64,000 nt of DNA from an uncultured Mollicutes bacterium. GTDB lineage: Bacteria > Bacillota_I > Bacilli_A > RFN20 > CAG-288. Position 1 is the stretch's first letter; every line of letters starts with the position of its first letter. Positions 52,744-61,273 of this stretch are shown piece by piece. The notes under the pieces are model-generated. The model saw only the letters and a program-made list of their open reading frames with translations, did no database searches and was not told where the DNA came from. The stretch spans positions 1-64,000 of the forward strand of contig UQDS01000006.1 in the NCBI GenBank assembly GCA_900539865.1, given 5' to 3'. A program made the translations under genes and the position numbers.

Positions 52744-53989
52744 TCACTGTTTCGTTTTCAACGTGAATCATCTTTTGTGAAATCAAATCGAGATAATCGC
52801 CATCTGGAACATGTGGTAAGGCAAAGTCTTGATCTTTGTTAGAGAGTGGGAATAGACCGATTTCTTGGTGATCTTGATAAGTGTTGATGACGAAGAGTTG
52901 TTCCTTATGTGACATAGGAATAACACTGTATTCAAAACCGGAGTAATCGGTGTTCTTTTTCAAATCAACTAAGCGTTTGTAGAAGTCGTAATACTCGGGT
53001 TCAAAATTGGCAAGTGAAACTTTTCCAAGATTGCAAAAGTCGAGTTTTTTGTCTTCTTTCGACTCTTCCCCGTGAAGGACAAAAGCAGGTCCTGGAGTAA
53101 AGAAAGAATAAGCTAATAAACTCTTTTGAATGTTCACATCATCCGTATAGGAACAAATGCGAGGTGTATCGTGGTTTTCGATGCAGCGGAGGATGAATTT
53201 TCCTTTCGGATTGGTTGCAAATTCAGCCTCGACAGCCGCTTTATAAGCATAGAGACTCTCTTTGTTGTGCTCTTCTAAATATTCACGCAAATAAAGGAAG
53301 CTAGAATAGTGATAACAAAGGTCAAAACCAGCGGCAAAAAGCTCATTTGGATGTAAGCCATGTCTGTGTTGACGCTTCTGATTGGCGTTGAAATCCTGGG
53401 CGCAAGATTCTGCTAAGAGAATCGTTTCATCACCTAATCTCTCTCTCATTTTACGAATGAAAAGCGGAGGTAAAACAGAGGCGACATCAAAACGGAAGTC
53501 ATCGACACCGCGCTTTTGATAGAAAGTTAAAACATCTAATAGATAATCTTGCACTTCTTCTTTATCGGTATTCAAATCGATAATATCGGGCCACTCAGGA
53601 ACAGAGGAATAGAATTTTCCTTCTTTATCACGATAGAAAAATTCCGGATGTTCTTTCGCTAAGAGAGAATCATAGCTAGTGTGACGGAAGACAATGTCAA
53701 TCATCACTCGCATACCGCGGCGATGAATTTCATCGACCAACAAGTCAAAATCTTCCATAGTTCCTAAACAAGGATTGACACTTAAATAATCTTTGATGCA
53801 ATAAGGGGAACCATATTCTCCTTTTCTAAAAAGTTCACCCACAGAATAAAACGGCAAGAGATAGATGATGTCAGCACCGTGTTTTTTGAAGGTGTCTAAT
53901 TGCGGAATAAGAGCGCGAAAAGTACCTTCTTTTGTAGAGTTGTGCACGGACACTTGATAAATAATTTTGTTTTCAATAGCGTTTTTCAT
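52703..53989 (-). CDS. GH13 alpha-amylase family glycosidase
   Basis: A 428-residue alpha-glucan-active enzyme. Catalytic blocks: GVDDFRFDVASVLPP (Asp nucleophile), ILLAESCAQDF (Glu acid/base), and IENHDTPRICS (third Asp). The C-terminal beta domain is short. No signal peptide, so it acts in the cytoplasm, fitting with malQ. An ATG three codons upstream (53998) falls within the -10 box, so the ATG at 53989, about 7 bases beyond that box, is preferred and would be leaderless. Exact substrate (oligosaccharide, sucrose, glucan) not readable. Confidence 0.87.
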   Translation of the reverse strand: MKNAIENKIIYQVSVHNSTKEGTFRALIPQLDTFKKHGADIIYLLPFYSVGELFRKGEYGSPYCIKDYLSVNPCLGTMEDFDLLVDEIHRRGMRVMIDIVFRHTSYDSLLAKEHPEFFYRDKEGKFYSSVPEWPDIIDLNTDKEEVQDYLLDVLTFYQKRGVDDFRFDVASVLPPLFIRKMRERLGDETILLAESCAQDFNANQKRQHRHGLHPNELFAAGFDLCYHYSSFLYLREYLEEHNKESLYAYKAAVEAEFATNPKGKFILRCIENHDTPRICSYTDDVNIQKSLLAYSFFTPGPAFVLHGEESKEDKKLDFCNLGKVSLANFEPEYYDFYKRLVDLKKNTDYSGFEYSVIPMSHKEQLFVINTYQDHQEIGLFPLSNKDQDFALPHVPDGDYLDLISQKMIHVENETVITPVPLILYRDGR

Positions 53990-53996
53990 ACTTTTC

Positions 53997-54025
53997 ATTA
54001 TACATAAAAAAAGAATATATATAAA
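53997..54025 (-). promoter_or_regulatory. Candidate leaderless promoter of the GH13 gene
   Basis: Minus-strand TTTATA (54025-54020), 17-bp spacer, TATAAT (54002-53997). Start codon at 53989 follows after 7 bases. Confidence 0.5.
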
Positions 54026-54041
54026 TATTTACTATGTGTTG

Positions 54042-54070
54042 TTGAAATATCTTTGCACTTTTTTTAAAAT
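54042..54070 (+). promoter_or_regulatory. malQ promoter
   Basis: TTGAAA (54042-54047), 17-bp spacer, TAAAAT (54065-54070), 25 bases before malQ; diverges from the GH13 promoter. Confidence 0.7.
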
Positions 54071-54095
54071 ATGTCATAACGAAGGGATAAATACA

Positions 54096-55595
54096 ATGAA
54101 CTTAAAACAACGTTCTTCGGGCGTACTGCTCCATATCTCCTCTTTACCCTCTCCGTATGGAATCGGAACCTTAGGAAAAGAGGCATATCAGTTTGTCGAT
54201 TTCTTAAAAGATTGCCATGTGAAAATTTGGCAGATGTTGCCGTTGAATGTCACCTCGTATGGTGACTCCCCTTATCAGTCTCCTTCTTCGAATGGTTTGA
54301 ACTACTATTTTATCGACTTGAGAGTTCTCGTCGAAAAAGGATTGTTAACTCAAGAGGAAGTAGAAGCTTGCGACATGGGTGATAATCCCCAAAGAGTCAA
54401 TTACGGAAAATTGTTCAACAACAGAATTCCGCTTTTAAAACTCGCTTTTTCACGCTTCGACAAAAAAGAAAAAGCTTTTGTCGATTTTGTCAACAAAGGC
54501 GAATATCATGACTTCGCTTTCTTCATGACATTGAAGTCCTTAAACGGCTTTGCTCCCTGGTATCAATGGGAAGATAAGTATCGCAATTACACTCCTCTTT
54601 TAGAGATTGAAATGCGTCAGAAACACAGCGATCTCTATCTTTTCTATCAGTGGACCCAATATGAATTCTTGTTAGAATTCAATCAGTTGAAACAATATGT
54701 CCATGATAATGGTATTGTCTTACTTGGTGACATGCCCTTATATTTGGCTTTTGACTCTGTGGAAGCTTACAAATATCCTCAGCTCTTCCTCTTTGATGAA
54801 AAGCACAATCCCACTGTTGTCGCTGGTGTTCCGCCGGATTATTTCAGTGTGGACGGTCAGCTCTGGGGCAATCCTATCTACGATTGGGATTACATGAAGA
54901 AAACCGGTTATCAGTGGTTTAACGAAAGAATTGAAAAGAACCTCAAAGTTTTCGATTTGCTTCGCATCGATCACTTCCGCGGTTTCTCCAGTTATTTCAC
55001 AATTCCCTTTGGCATGACAAATGCCCGTATCGGTCAGTGGGTGAAAGGCCCTGGTATGGATTTCTTTAAAGACAAGACAGACCTCCCGATTATCGCTGAA
55101 GATTTAGGTGATTTAGATGAAGATGTATACACCCTCTTACGCGAATCCACCTATCCTGGTATGAAGGTGTTAGAATTCGCCTTTGATGGGGATAAAGATA
55201 ATCCGCACAAGCCGACAAACAGCACAGAAAACTTCTGCTGCTACACCGGAACACATGACAATATGCCTTTGCGCGGCTATTTAGAACAGCTGGATGAACA
55301 GGCACTTTCTTCCTATCGCAATGACTTAAAAGAACAGTGCAAACTTTATGATGTGGATTACAGAGGCGATGATGTTGTAAGCCTCTGCTTGACCACCTGC
55401 TCGATGGCTTATGCATCCCCTTGTCGCTTTGCGGTTCTTCCTTTACAAGATTTGCTTGCTCTTGGTGCAAATACACGCATGAACCTCCCCTCTTCTTTAA
55501 GCGAAGACAACTGGTCTTATCGTGCGAAGAAAGAAGATTTCAGCGAAGACTTAAAGCAGTTCATTCAAAGCAATATCGAAAGATATCACCGTTAA
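54096..55595 (+). CDS. malQ: 4-alpha-glucanotransferase (amylomaltase)
   Basis: A 499-residue GH77 enzyme that shuffles alpha-1,4-glucan chains in maltodextrin and glycogen metabolism. Blocks include RSSGVLLHISSLPSPYGIGTLG, DSPYQSPSSNGLNYYFIDL, LRIDHFRGF with the nucleophile Asp, IIAEDLGDLDEDV with the Glu, and GTHDNMPLRGYL. The ATG at 54096 has GAAGGGA upstream; the open frame begins earlier but that part is hydrophobic and unlike the family. Divergent from the GH13 gene, suggesting shared control of glucan use. Confidence 0.95.
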   Translation: MNLKQRSSGVLLHISSLPSPYGIGTLGKEAYQFVDFLKDCHVKIWQMLPLNVTSYGDSPYQSPSSNGLNYYFIDLRVLVEKGLLTQEEVEACDMGDNPQRVNYGKLFNNRIPLLKLAFSRFDKKEKAFVDFVNKGEYHDFAFFMTLKSLNGFAPWYQWEDKYRNYTPLLEIEMRQKHSDLYLFYQWTQYEFLLEFNQLKQYVHDNGIVLLGDMPLYLAFDSVEAYKYPQLFLFDEKHNPTVVAGVPPDYFSVDGQLWGNPIYDWDYMKKTGYQWFNERIEKNLKVFDLLRIDHFRGFSSYFTIPFGMTNARIGQWVKGPGMDFFKDKTDLPIIAEDLGDLDEDVYTLLRESTYPGMKVLEFAFDGDKDNPHKPTNSTENFCCYTGTHDNMPLRGYLEQLDEQALSSYRNDLKEQCKLYDVDYRGDDVVSLCLTTCSMAYASPCRFAVLPLQDLLALGANTRMNLPSSLSEDNWSYRAKKEDFSEDLKQFIQSNIERYHR

Positions 55596-55600
55596 GAATA

Positions 55601-55631
55601 AGCCCTAAAGAATTTCTTTAGGGCTTTTTTT
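55601..55631 (+). terminator. malQ terminator
   Basis: AGCCCTAAAG (55601-55610) with CTTTAGGGCT (55616-55625) and a T-run. Confidence 0.93.
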
Positions 55632-55758
55632 AAAGACAATAACTTTGAACAAAATGATGTTCCATATACAATAGTTTTTTTAAATAAGCATTTTTTGTTA
55701 TATAATTATTAATAGTTTAGAAATTATTTGTTTTTTATTTAAAAAATGGGAGGCAGAT

Positions 55759-56439
55759 ATGAAAGTATTGATTGTAGAAGACAAAAAGCCCTTAGCAGAT
55801 GCTATCAGCGATTATTTAAAATTGCAAAAAATCGAATGCGATATTTGCAACGATGGCTTAACTGGCTATGAACACGCAAGTAAAGAATCTTATGATGTGA
55901 TGATCCTTGACCTTATGTTACCGGAGAAAGATGGTCTCTCCGTAATCAAAGATTTGCGCGCAAATAAAAATAATATTCCGATTCTTGTTTTAACTGCAAA
56001 ATCCTCAACCGATGATAAAGTGGAATGCCTTCTTGCCGGTGCCGATGATTATGTGACAAAACCTTTTGTCTTAGAAGAATTATTGGCCCGTTTATATGTC
56101 ATGACCAGAAGAAAAAATCAATTGGTTCCTAACATCGTAGAATTTGGCGATCTCCGCTTAGATAAATTCAATCACACCTTGAATAAAGATGAAAATAGCC
56201 TGGCCTTGAGCATGAAAGAATATCAAATTTTAGAAGCCCTTTTTAACAACACAGAAGGAATCGTGGATAAGGCAGTCCTCTTACAGCGCGTTTGGGGAAA
56301 TGACGCAGATACTTACTACAATTCAGTAGAAGTTTACATCTCCTTTATCCGCCGCAAGCTAGAAGCTCTCAATTCCAATGTTGTTGTCAAATCGATCAGA
56401 AATGTCGGATATAAATTGGTGTTGAAACAAGATGAATGA
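55759..56439 (+). CDS. OmpR-family response regulator
   Basis: A 226-residue two-component regulator. The receiver (1-120) has VEDKK, phosphoacceptor Asp 51 in MILDLMLPEKDG, the Thr of LVLTAKSS and the Lys of VTKPF. The winged-helix DNA-binding domain (about 130-223) has LSMKEYQILEALF and VEVYISFIRRKLE ending in IRNVGYKLV. GGGAGG is upstream. It overlaps the sensor kinase gene by 8 bases. Targets unknown. Confidence 0.94.
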   Translation: MKVLIVEDKKPLADAISDYLKLQKIECDICNDGLTGYEHASKESYDVMILDLMLPEKDGLSVIKDLRANKNNIPILVLTAKSSTDDKVECLLAGADDYVTKPFVLEELLARLYVMTRRKNQLVPNIVEFGDLRLDKFNHTLNKDENSLALSMKEYQILEALFNNTEGIVDKAVLLQRVWGNDADTYYNSVEVYISFIRRKLEALNSNVVVKSIRNVGYKLVLKQDE

Positions 56440-57763
56440 AAAAAAGTCTACCACAACAAAAGTGTTGATCAGCAAATCAAGGTGGAATATCACCTGGGTT
56501 ATTTTGTTGAACATCTTTTTTGTCTTTTTAATCATCATTATCATTTTCTCCACCATGAATTACACCTACATGACCCGTTCCTCTTACGGCGATATGTACA
56601 ACATCTGTGTCAGCTCCTACGATTCTTATGTGAAACAAAGCGCATTGACGCCAGAACCGAAACAAAATGTCAATTTGGAAGATGAGTACTATCCAGAACA
56701 TTTGATCACTCACGATGCCTTTGTTGTCGTAAAGACAGATATGGAACAATACGACTGGATTTACGGAAATGAAAACGATCCCACAAATATCGAAATCTTT
56801 GAAGAGATCAAAAAGACAAGTGTCACCGAGCACGGCATGATAGAAGCGGCTGTGAAAAATCACTTTTATGGTGTCTATAGCCCGCGTGTTTACAACTATG
56901 AAATCATTCCACAGACTCCCTCTGCTGAATTTTATCTCAATAAAAATCAAGTGATCTTTGTCTGTATGAATGTTGAAAAAGAAATGCAAAACACGGCCAA
57001 GTTAAACGGCCACCTACTCTTCATACTCTTTGTGATATTTGTCATTATTTCTCCTTTGACATATTACGTGTCCGGCATGCTTGTTCAACCGATGAAAAAA
57101 GCCGTAGAAAAGGAAAAAATGTTTGTTGCCAACTCGAGCCACGAATTAAAAACACCGCTTGCGATCATCAAAGCGAATGGCACGGTATTAAGCGAGTTAT
57201 TCCCCGAAGCAAAGAAATACACTGATCTCATCAATTCCGAATGTGATAAGATGAACAAATCGGTTGTCGACATGGTAAATTTGACAAAACTTGATATGCG
57301 AAAGTTTGATTTTGAAGAAGTCGATTTATCCTCTATTGTTTTAAATCTCTGTGTCTCTTTTGATGCTTTAGCCTTTGAAGAGCAAATCAAATACACCTAT
57401 GAGGTAGAACCTGGAATCATATTGAAGAAAGCGGACCGGAAGGTCTTACAGAGAATCTTAGATATTCTATTTGATAACGCGATGAAGTATGTTGACGGTA
57501 ACGAAAAAGAAATTCGTGTCAAATTGTCGAAGGTGAAAAACAAGATTGAGTTCACTATTTTCAACACCGGTTGTGAAGTAAAGAATGAAGATTTAGATAA
57601 GATCTTCGATCGCTTCTATCAAGGAACAAGCGGATCCGATGTCGAACGAAAAGGATCCGGTCTAGGACTTGCCATTTTAAGTCAAGCTTGCGCTGAAATG
57701 AATTATGATATTTCGGTAGAGTCTGACTATCAAAAGTATATGGAGTTTACCATCAAATTTTAA
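56432..57763 (+). CDS. Membrane sensor histidine kinase
   Basis: A 443-residue kinase. Two membrane helices (about 19-42 and 190-212) flank a roughly 145-residue external sensor domain rich in Tyr and Glu. HisKA holds NSSHELKTPLAIIKANG with the phospho-His near 237. The ATPase domain has DNAMKY, an N-terminal G box (FNTGCEVKNEDLDKIFDRF) and GSGLGLAI. Typical DNxxK box (DNAMKYV). Cognate to the upstream response regulator. The external domain is not recognised, so the signal is unknown. Confidence 0.94.
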   Translation: MNEKKSTTTKVLISKSRWNITWVILLNIFFVFLIIIIIFSTMNYTYMTRSSYGDMYNICVSSYDSYVKQSALTPEPKQNVNLEDEYYPEHLITHDAFVVVKTDMEQYDWIYGNENDPTNIEIFEEIKKTSVTEHGMIEAAVKNHFYGVYSPRVYNYEIIPQTPSAEFYLNKNQVIFVCMNVEKEMQNTAKLNGHLLFILFVIFVIISPLTYYVSGMLVQPMKKAVEKEKMFVANSSHELKTPLAIIKANGTVLSELFPEAKKYTDLINSECDKMNKSVVDMVNLTKLDMRKFDFEEVDLSSIVLNLCVSFDALAFEEQIKYTYEVEPGIILKKADRKVLQRILDILFDNAMKYVDGNEKEIRVKLSKVKNKIEFTIFNTGCEVKNEDLDKIFDRFYQGTSGSDVERKGSGLGLAILSQACAEMNYDISVESDYQKYMEFTIKF

Positions 57764-57769
57764 AAAATC

Positions 57770-57803
57770 ACTGCCCGTTCTTTTTAGAGATGGGCAGTTT
57801 TTG
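57770..57803 (+). terminator. Terminator after the two-component operon
   Basis: ACTGCCC (57770-57776) pairs with GGGCAGT (57792-57798), followed by TTTTTG. Confidence 0.85.
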
Positions 57804-57819
57804 TTTTTTCAAAACACAA

Positions 57820-57849
57820 TTGTATTTTGCAATCGTTTTCTCCTATAAT
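57820..57849 (+). promoter_or_regulatory. Promoter predicting a leaderless mRNA
   Basis: TTGTAT (57820-57825), 18-bp spacer, TATAAT (57844-57849). ATG at 57856 begins where transcription should begin, and no ribosome binding site precedes it. Confidence 0.65.
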
Positions 57850-57855
57850 GTCAGC

Positions 57856-58173
57856 ATGAGACAAAAAACAACAGAAAAATTTGCGATTTGCATCGGGAAA
57901 GAAAAGATCAAAAATAAAAACTATCTTCTATTTCAAGATTTAGAAGATCAAAATAATATTTATTCTTTTGCTTATTCCTCTTTCTTTTCTCATCTTCCCC
58001 AAAGAATATTTTCACCAGATCAACCGAAAATATTTATCGTTTCTGTCGATGAAAAAGAAGTGATCCATCATCTTTATTCTGGCTATGCTTGTTATGATGA
58101 TTACCGAAACGGAAGAAAAGCAAAACATTTTCATAAAAAAATCATGGCGAAAATAAAAGATTTATTTTTATAA
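57856..58173 (+). CDS. Small basic uncharacterised protein, leaderless start
   Basis: A 105-residue Lys/Tyr/Phe-rich protein, soluble, no recognised family. The reading frame is open further upstream, but through the promoter and terminator, so the ATG at 57856 is the only reasonable start. Own promoter and own terminator support expression. The middle (QDLEDQNNIYSFAYSSFF) suggests a small beta-sheet fold; nothing more can be said. Confidence 0.65.
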   Translation: MRQKTTEKFAICIGKEKIKNKNYLLFQDLEDQNNIYSFAYSSFFSHLPQRIFSPDQPKIFIVSVDEKEVIHHLYSGYACYDDYRNGRKAKHFHKKIMAKIKDLFL

Positions 58174-58174
58174 A

Positions 58175-58202
58175 AAAAGCCCAGCATTTGCTGAGCTTTT
58201 TA
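58175..58202 (+). terminator. Bidirectional terminator
   Basis: AAAAGC-C-CAGC pairs with GCTG-A-GCTTTT across loop ATTT, with A-run and T-run on the two sides. It lies between convergent genes (the small protein and mscL). Confidence 0.8.
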
Positions 58203-58207
58203 GTTTC

Positions 58208-58864
58208 TTATTTTGTTTCTGCTTCTTTCACATCAGCTTCTTTCATTTGAGCAAATTTCGCTTCTGCTTTCGCTTTTAAATCTGCTTCAAAGGCAAGACG
58301 TTTCTTCTTTAAAGTAGTGTAGACCTTAAGAATGACAAAGAGTGTGACAGAGATGATAAGGAAAGAGATAACAGCATTGATAAATGTTCCCCAGTCAATT
58401 ACAGCGGACATATTATAGGTGTAAGTAGTTCCGTGCAAAGTGTAATTGGTTAAGAGGGAGTTTTTCCACTGGACAAAACTGTCGCTATCTGTGGTGATAA
58501 TGACATTTTGGCTCGCAGCCCAATTGATGACCATGGTATTAAGATCACCAAGTTCAAACGATTGGCGGAAGACCTTCTCACCATTTTCTAAGAATTGCAA
58601 ACCTCTCTGAGCATTAGTAGCGGCCGGCAAGACGGTGACTAATCCACTGATACCACCAGGGACACCCCAGGTGCAGATGGACATTAAGATTTTAGTGAAA
58701 GCTGTAACAATGGCATTGAAAGCACCACCCATGATAACACCTACAGCCATGTCTAAGACATTGCCCTTGGCGATAAATGCTTTAAATTCTTTCCAAAGCG
58801 TTCTTTCTTTTTTCTTTTTTGTCGGTTTGTCTACGACAATTTCTTTTGTTTCTTCTTTCGACAT
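58208..58864 (-). CDS. mscL: Large-conductance mechanosensitive channel MscL with enlarged loop
   Basis: MscL releases solutes under osmotic shock. The 218-residue protein has the family start KEFKAFIAKGNVLDMAVGVIMGGAFNAIVTAF (helix 1, about 37-63) and helix 2 (about 160-181, FINAVISFLIISVTLFVILKV). The external loop is about 95 residues against about 30 in typical MscL (whole protein about 136), and a charged N-terminal extension plus a long helical, Ala/Lys/Glu C-terminus are present. AAGGAGGA precedes the ATG and is itself part of a long inverted repeat. Confidence 0.9.
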   Translation of the reverse strand: MSKEETKEIVVDKPTKKKKERTLWKEFKAFIAKGNVLDMAVGVIMGGAFNAIVTAFTKILMSICTWGVPGGISGLVTVLPAATNAQRGLQFLENGEKVFRQSFELGDLNTMVINWAASQNVIITTDSDSFVQWKNSLLTNYTLHGTTYTYNMSAVIDWGTFINAVISFLIISVTLFVILKVYTTLKKKRLAFEADLKAKAEAKFAQMKEADVKEAETK

Positions 58865-58967
58865 TTCATATCCTCCTTATTGAATGTTTTCAATCAAATT
58901 GTAATACTTGTTGAAATCATATTCAATGAAAAGGAAGCATTGTCTTCTTTCTAAGGAGGATATGAAA
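58864..58967 (-). repeat. 16-bp inverted repeat over the mscL ribosome binding site
   Basis: TTTCATATCCTCCTTA at 58864-58879 is exactly complementary to TAAGGAGGATATGAAA at 58952-58967. In a minus-strand transcript from trxA, the upstream arm could pair with the mscL ribosome binding site and the A of its start codon across a 72-base loop. A promoter lies inside the loop, so mscL's own transcript would lack the blocking arm. Confidence 0.7.
58898..58926 (-). promoter_or_regulatory. mscL promoter inside the inverted repeat loop
   Basis: Minus-strand TTGAAT (58926-58921), 17-bp spacer, TACAAT (58903-58898); start of transcription expected near 58891. Confidence 0.65.
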
Positions 58968-58981
58968 CGAAAATCGCTTAA

Positions 58982-59329
58982 TTAGTTACGGAAAGTGGCA
59001 TCAATGACGGAACGGAAACCAGCTTCCGGAAGAGCACCAATCAACGCTTCTTCTTTGGAACCGTTGATGTTGAAGTGAACTCTCTTACCATCTTTGTAAG
59101 CAACCATGGTGGGGATAGAAATGACACCGAATTGTTGAGCAATGGCTCCGAATTGATCGGTGTCGACCTTTAAGAAGACAACATCTTCATAATCGGAATC
59201 GATGGATTCAAAGACGCGACCCATCATTCTGCACGGTCCACACCAAGTGGCAAAGAAATCGACGACGACATTTTTGTTTTCCTGGATAACTTTTGCAAAT
59301 TCTTCAACGTTGTTTAAATGAATAATCAT
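58982..59329 (-). CDS. trxA: Thioredoxin
   Basis: A 115-residue thioredoxin with FFATWCGPCRMMG (Cys 30 and Cys 33) and the cis-Pro segment ISIPTMVAYKDGKRV. It keeps cytoplasmic protein thiols reduced. Slightly longer than usual at the C-terminus (ALPEAGFRSVIDATFRN). AAGGAG precedes the start. It has its own promoter just beyond the end of the TraX-like gene. No thioredoxin reductase in the window. Confidence 0.95.
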   Translation of the reverse strand: MIIHLNNVEEFAKVIQENKNVVVDFFATWCGPCRMMGRVFESIDSDYEDVVFLKVDTDQFGAIAQQFGVISIPTMVAYKDGKRVHFNINGSKEEALIGALPEAGFRSVIDATFRN

Positions 59330-59359
59330 ATATAATTTCTCCTTTGTTTAAGTGCCCTT

Positions 59360-59388
59360 ATTGTATTTGTTTTAATCTGTGAATACAA
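59360..59388 (-). promoter_or_regulatory. trxA promoter
   Basis: Minus-strand TTGTAT (59388-59383), 17-bp spacer, TACAAT (59365-59360), 31 bases before the trxA start. Confidence 0.65.
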
Positions 59389-59397
59389 ATGATATGC

Positions 59398-60276
59398 TCA
59401 CATCGCTAAGACACCGCAAAACATGGAAATGATTCCTAAAAGAATGAGGTGGAAAGGATAATAAAAGTAGAAGCCATATTTCACCCATTTTGGGTCATAG
59501 CCTCTTTCTCCGTTATACAATGCGATGAAGATACCTGCTAAAGCACAAAAAGTTCCATAAGGAACAAAGCCATTTGGTAAAACAGGACTCATATAATTTA
59601 AGCGCCAGATGAGATAATAGATTAAATCTACACTGACTAAAGCGATGACACTTGCAATTTTTCTCGCCTTTAATCCTTCGTAATTTAAATACGTATCCGG
59701 ATCAAAACCGTCGCTGATTGCTTTGCGTTTTCCAAAATAGTCGGCAAGTTCTCTGGCGATAAAGAAGGCGACGAATAAGACGATAGAAAAGCTTCCCCAA
59801 TCCGCTTTGACTAAAGTGCCGTAAGTCGGGCTGATGACTAGATGGCTTAAAAATTCAAAGGCGATAGGGAATAGTACAAAGAGCGAATAAAGATTTTTCT
59901 TGCGCAAGAAATAAATGGCTAATACACCCATGAAAAGATCAGTGAAAACATTACCGATGAGACCGTTGTTGGCAATGTCTATATTTTTCATAGCGCCATA
60001 AATATAACCAAAAGCATCCATGGCTAATGCCATGACAGCCAAGCGCAATAAATAATTTTTAATATTTTTTGATTTATATGCTCCCTCCACAGCTAAAAAG
60101 ACAAAAATAGGAAAAGCGATTTTTCCGATAGAACGAAGAATGTAATAAGCTGTGTTGATTTCTGGCTCCCCAGGAACGACAAATAATAAACCGATATGGT
60201 CTAAAGTCATAAAGAGGCATGCGAAGACTTTCAACCAGAAAGAAGAGAGTCCGAATTTTGATTTTGTATTTTCCAT
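59398..60276 (-). CDS. TraX-family membrane protein
   Basis: A 292-residue multi-pass protein of the TraX family (named for F-pilin acetylation but common on Gram-positive chromosomes). SFWLKVFACLFMTLDHIGLLF and the IGKIAFPIFVFLAVEGAYKSKN block with conserved DHIG, R..GRiAFPiF pattern are diagnostic. About eight helices. Its actual role outside conjugation, possibly acylation of surface material, is unknown. It starts 3 bases after the CPBP gene's stop; the two form an operon. Confidence 0.88.
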   Translation of the reverse strand: MENTKSKFGLSSFWLKVFACLFMTLDHIGLLFVVPGEPEINTAYYILRSIGKIAFPIFVFLAVEGAYKSKNIKNYLLRLAVMALAMDAFGYIYGAMKNIDIANNGLIGNVFTDLFMGVLAIYFLRKKNLYSLFVLFPIAFEFLSHLVISPTYGTLVKADWGSFSIVLFVAFFIARELADYFGKRKAISDGFDPDTYLNYEGLKARKIASVIALVSVDLIYYLIWRLNYMSPVLPNGFVPYGTFCALAGIFIALYNGERGYDPKWVKYGFYFYYPFHLILLGIISMFCGVLAM

Positions 60277-60279
60277 AAT

Positions 60280-61164
60280 TTATCTCAAAAAGAAAGAAAC
60301 AACAGTATTTGTTGCCCCTGAGTTATTGACTGCTTGAAGGATAAAGAAAGAAACAAAAGAGTAAAGATTGACCAATATGTGAGCGCCGAGGGAAGAAGAA
60401 ATCTTTCCGGATTTTGCATAGACAAAGGCAAGGACTATGCCGCTGAGAATATAAGTAGGAAGATTCATGAATTCGATGGCCATGAGTTCAATATTGCCTT
60501 GAGTAGGTTCGACAATTGCGTTGATGACTAAAGGTATGTTGAAGTGGATGAGTCCAAAGAAGATAGCAGAAAGGATAATTCCTTTCCAACGACTTTTTTT
60601 ACTCAGGCTGTCACAAAGGCCTAAACGATAAGTCATTTCTTCGCAGAAGGGACCGAGAATAACAATCATAAAGAAGGCGAGAACAGGGCTAGCCCCCATC
60701 ATACCTTCGATGGTGTCTTGATTGGCGTTTTGCCCATAGAAGGGAACAAAGGAGAAGATGAAATTAAAGACGATATTGACTAATAATATTCCTAAAAAAC
60801 CATAGAGAACAAAAATATAATGTTTTCCACCTTTCAAGTCTTCCCAAAAATCTTTGTAATATTTTCTTTTGCTAAAGAAGATAATCCCCAGGAAAATGCA
60901 GGCGAGAATCAAATAGACCAAAAATTGATAAACGGAAGAACCAAAGGGAGAGATATTACCGGTTTCGGTATCAAAATAGGGAGTGAGCTGCATGATCAAA
61001 GACAAAAATAACGCGATTAAATTCAGGCCAAGCCAACCAGTGAAGAAGAAAATCAATTTTGTGATGGGTGGAATGCGGAAGTTAAGCAAACTGGTAGGAA
61101 AGTCGTGCAATAAGCGATTGTTATTTGGCTTTTTTTGCTCTTCAGTATCATTCAAGATTTCCAT
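60280..61164 (-). CDS. CPBP-family intramembrane protease-like protein
   Basis: A 294-residue, eight-helix protein of the CPBP (Abi/CAAX protease, Rce1-like) family. The active-site motifs are EEMTYR (Glu 175, Glu 176, Arg 180) and FFGLIHFN (His 207), and a later HILVN. Bacterial members are linked to bacteriocin self-immunity and surface display, but most are unassigned. AAAGGAG lies before the ATG. Operon with the TraX-like gene. Confidence 0.9.
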   Translation of the reverse strand: MEILNDTEEQKKPNNNRLLHDFPTSLLNFRIPPITKLIFFFTGWLGLNLIALFLSLIMQLTPYFDTETGNISPFGSSVYQFLVYLILACIFLGIIFFSKRKYYKDFWEDLKGGKHYIFVLYGFLGILLVNIVFNFIFSFVPFYGQNANQDTIEGMMGASPVLAFFMIVILGPFCEEMTYRLGLCDSLSKKSRWKGIILSAIFFGLIHFNIPLVINAIVEPTQGNIELMAIEFMNLPTYILSGIVLAFVYAKSGKISSSLGAHILVNLYSFVSFFILQAVNNSGATNTVVSFFLR

Positions 61165-61198
61165 TTTGAAAAAACTCCTTTCAAATATTCTAACAATA

Positions 61199-61220
61199 AT
61201 ATAATACTATGGTATTATAT
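61199..61220. promoter_or_regulatory. Palindrome with back-to-back -10 boxes
   Basis: ATATAATAC (61199-61207) and GTATTATAT (61212-61220) around TATG. Each arm contains TATAAT, one per strand, between the divergent CPBP and CvpA-like genes. No good -35 was found for either, so the promoter use is tentative. Confidence 0.45.
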
Positions 61221-61273
61221 ATTATGCATAAAGAAATTGCATCTCTGATTACTTTTGTAAAGGAGGCGAACAT

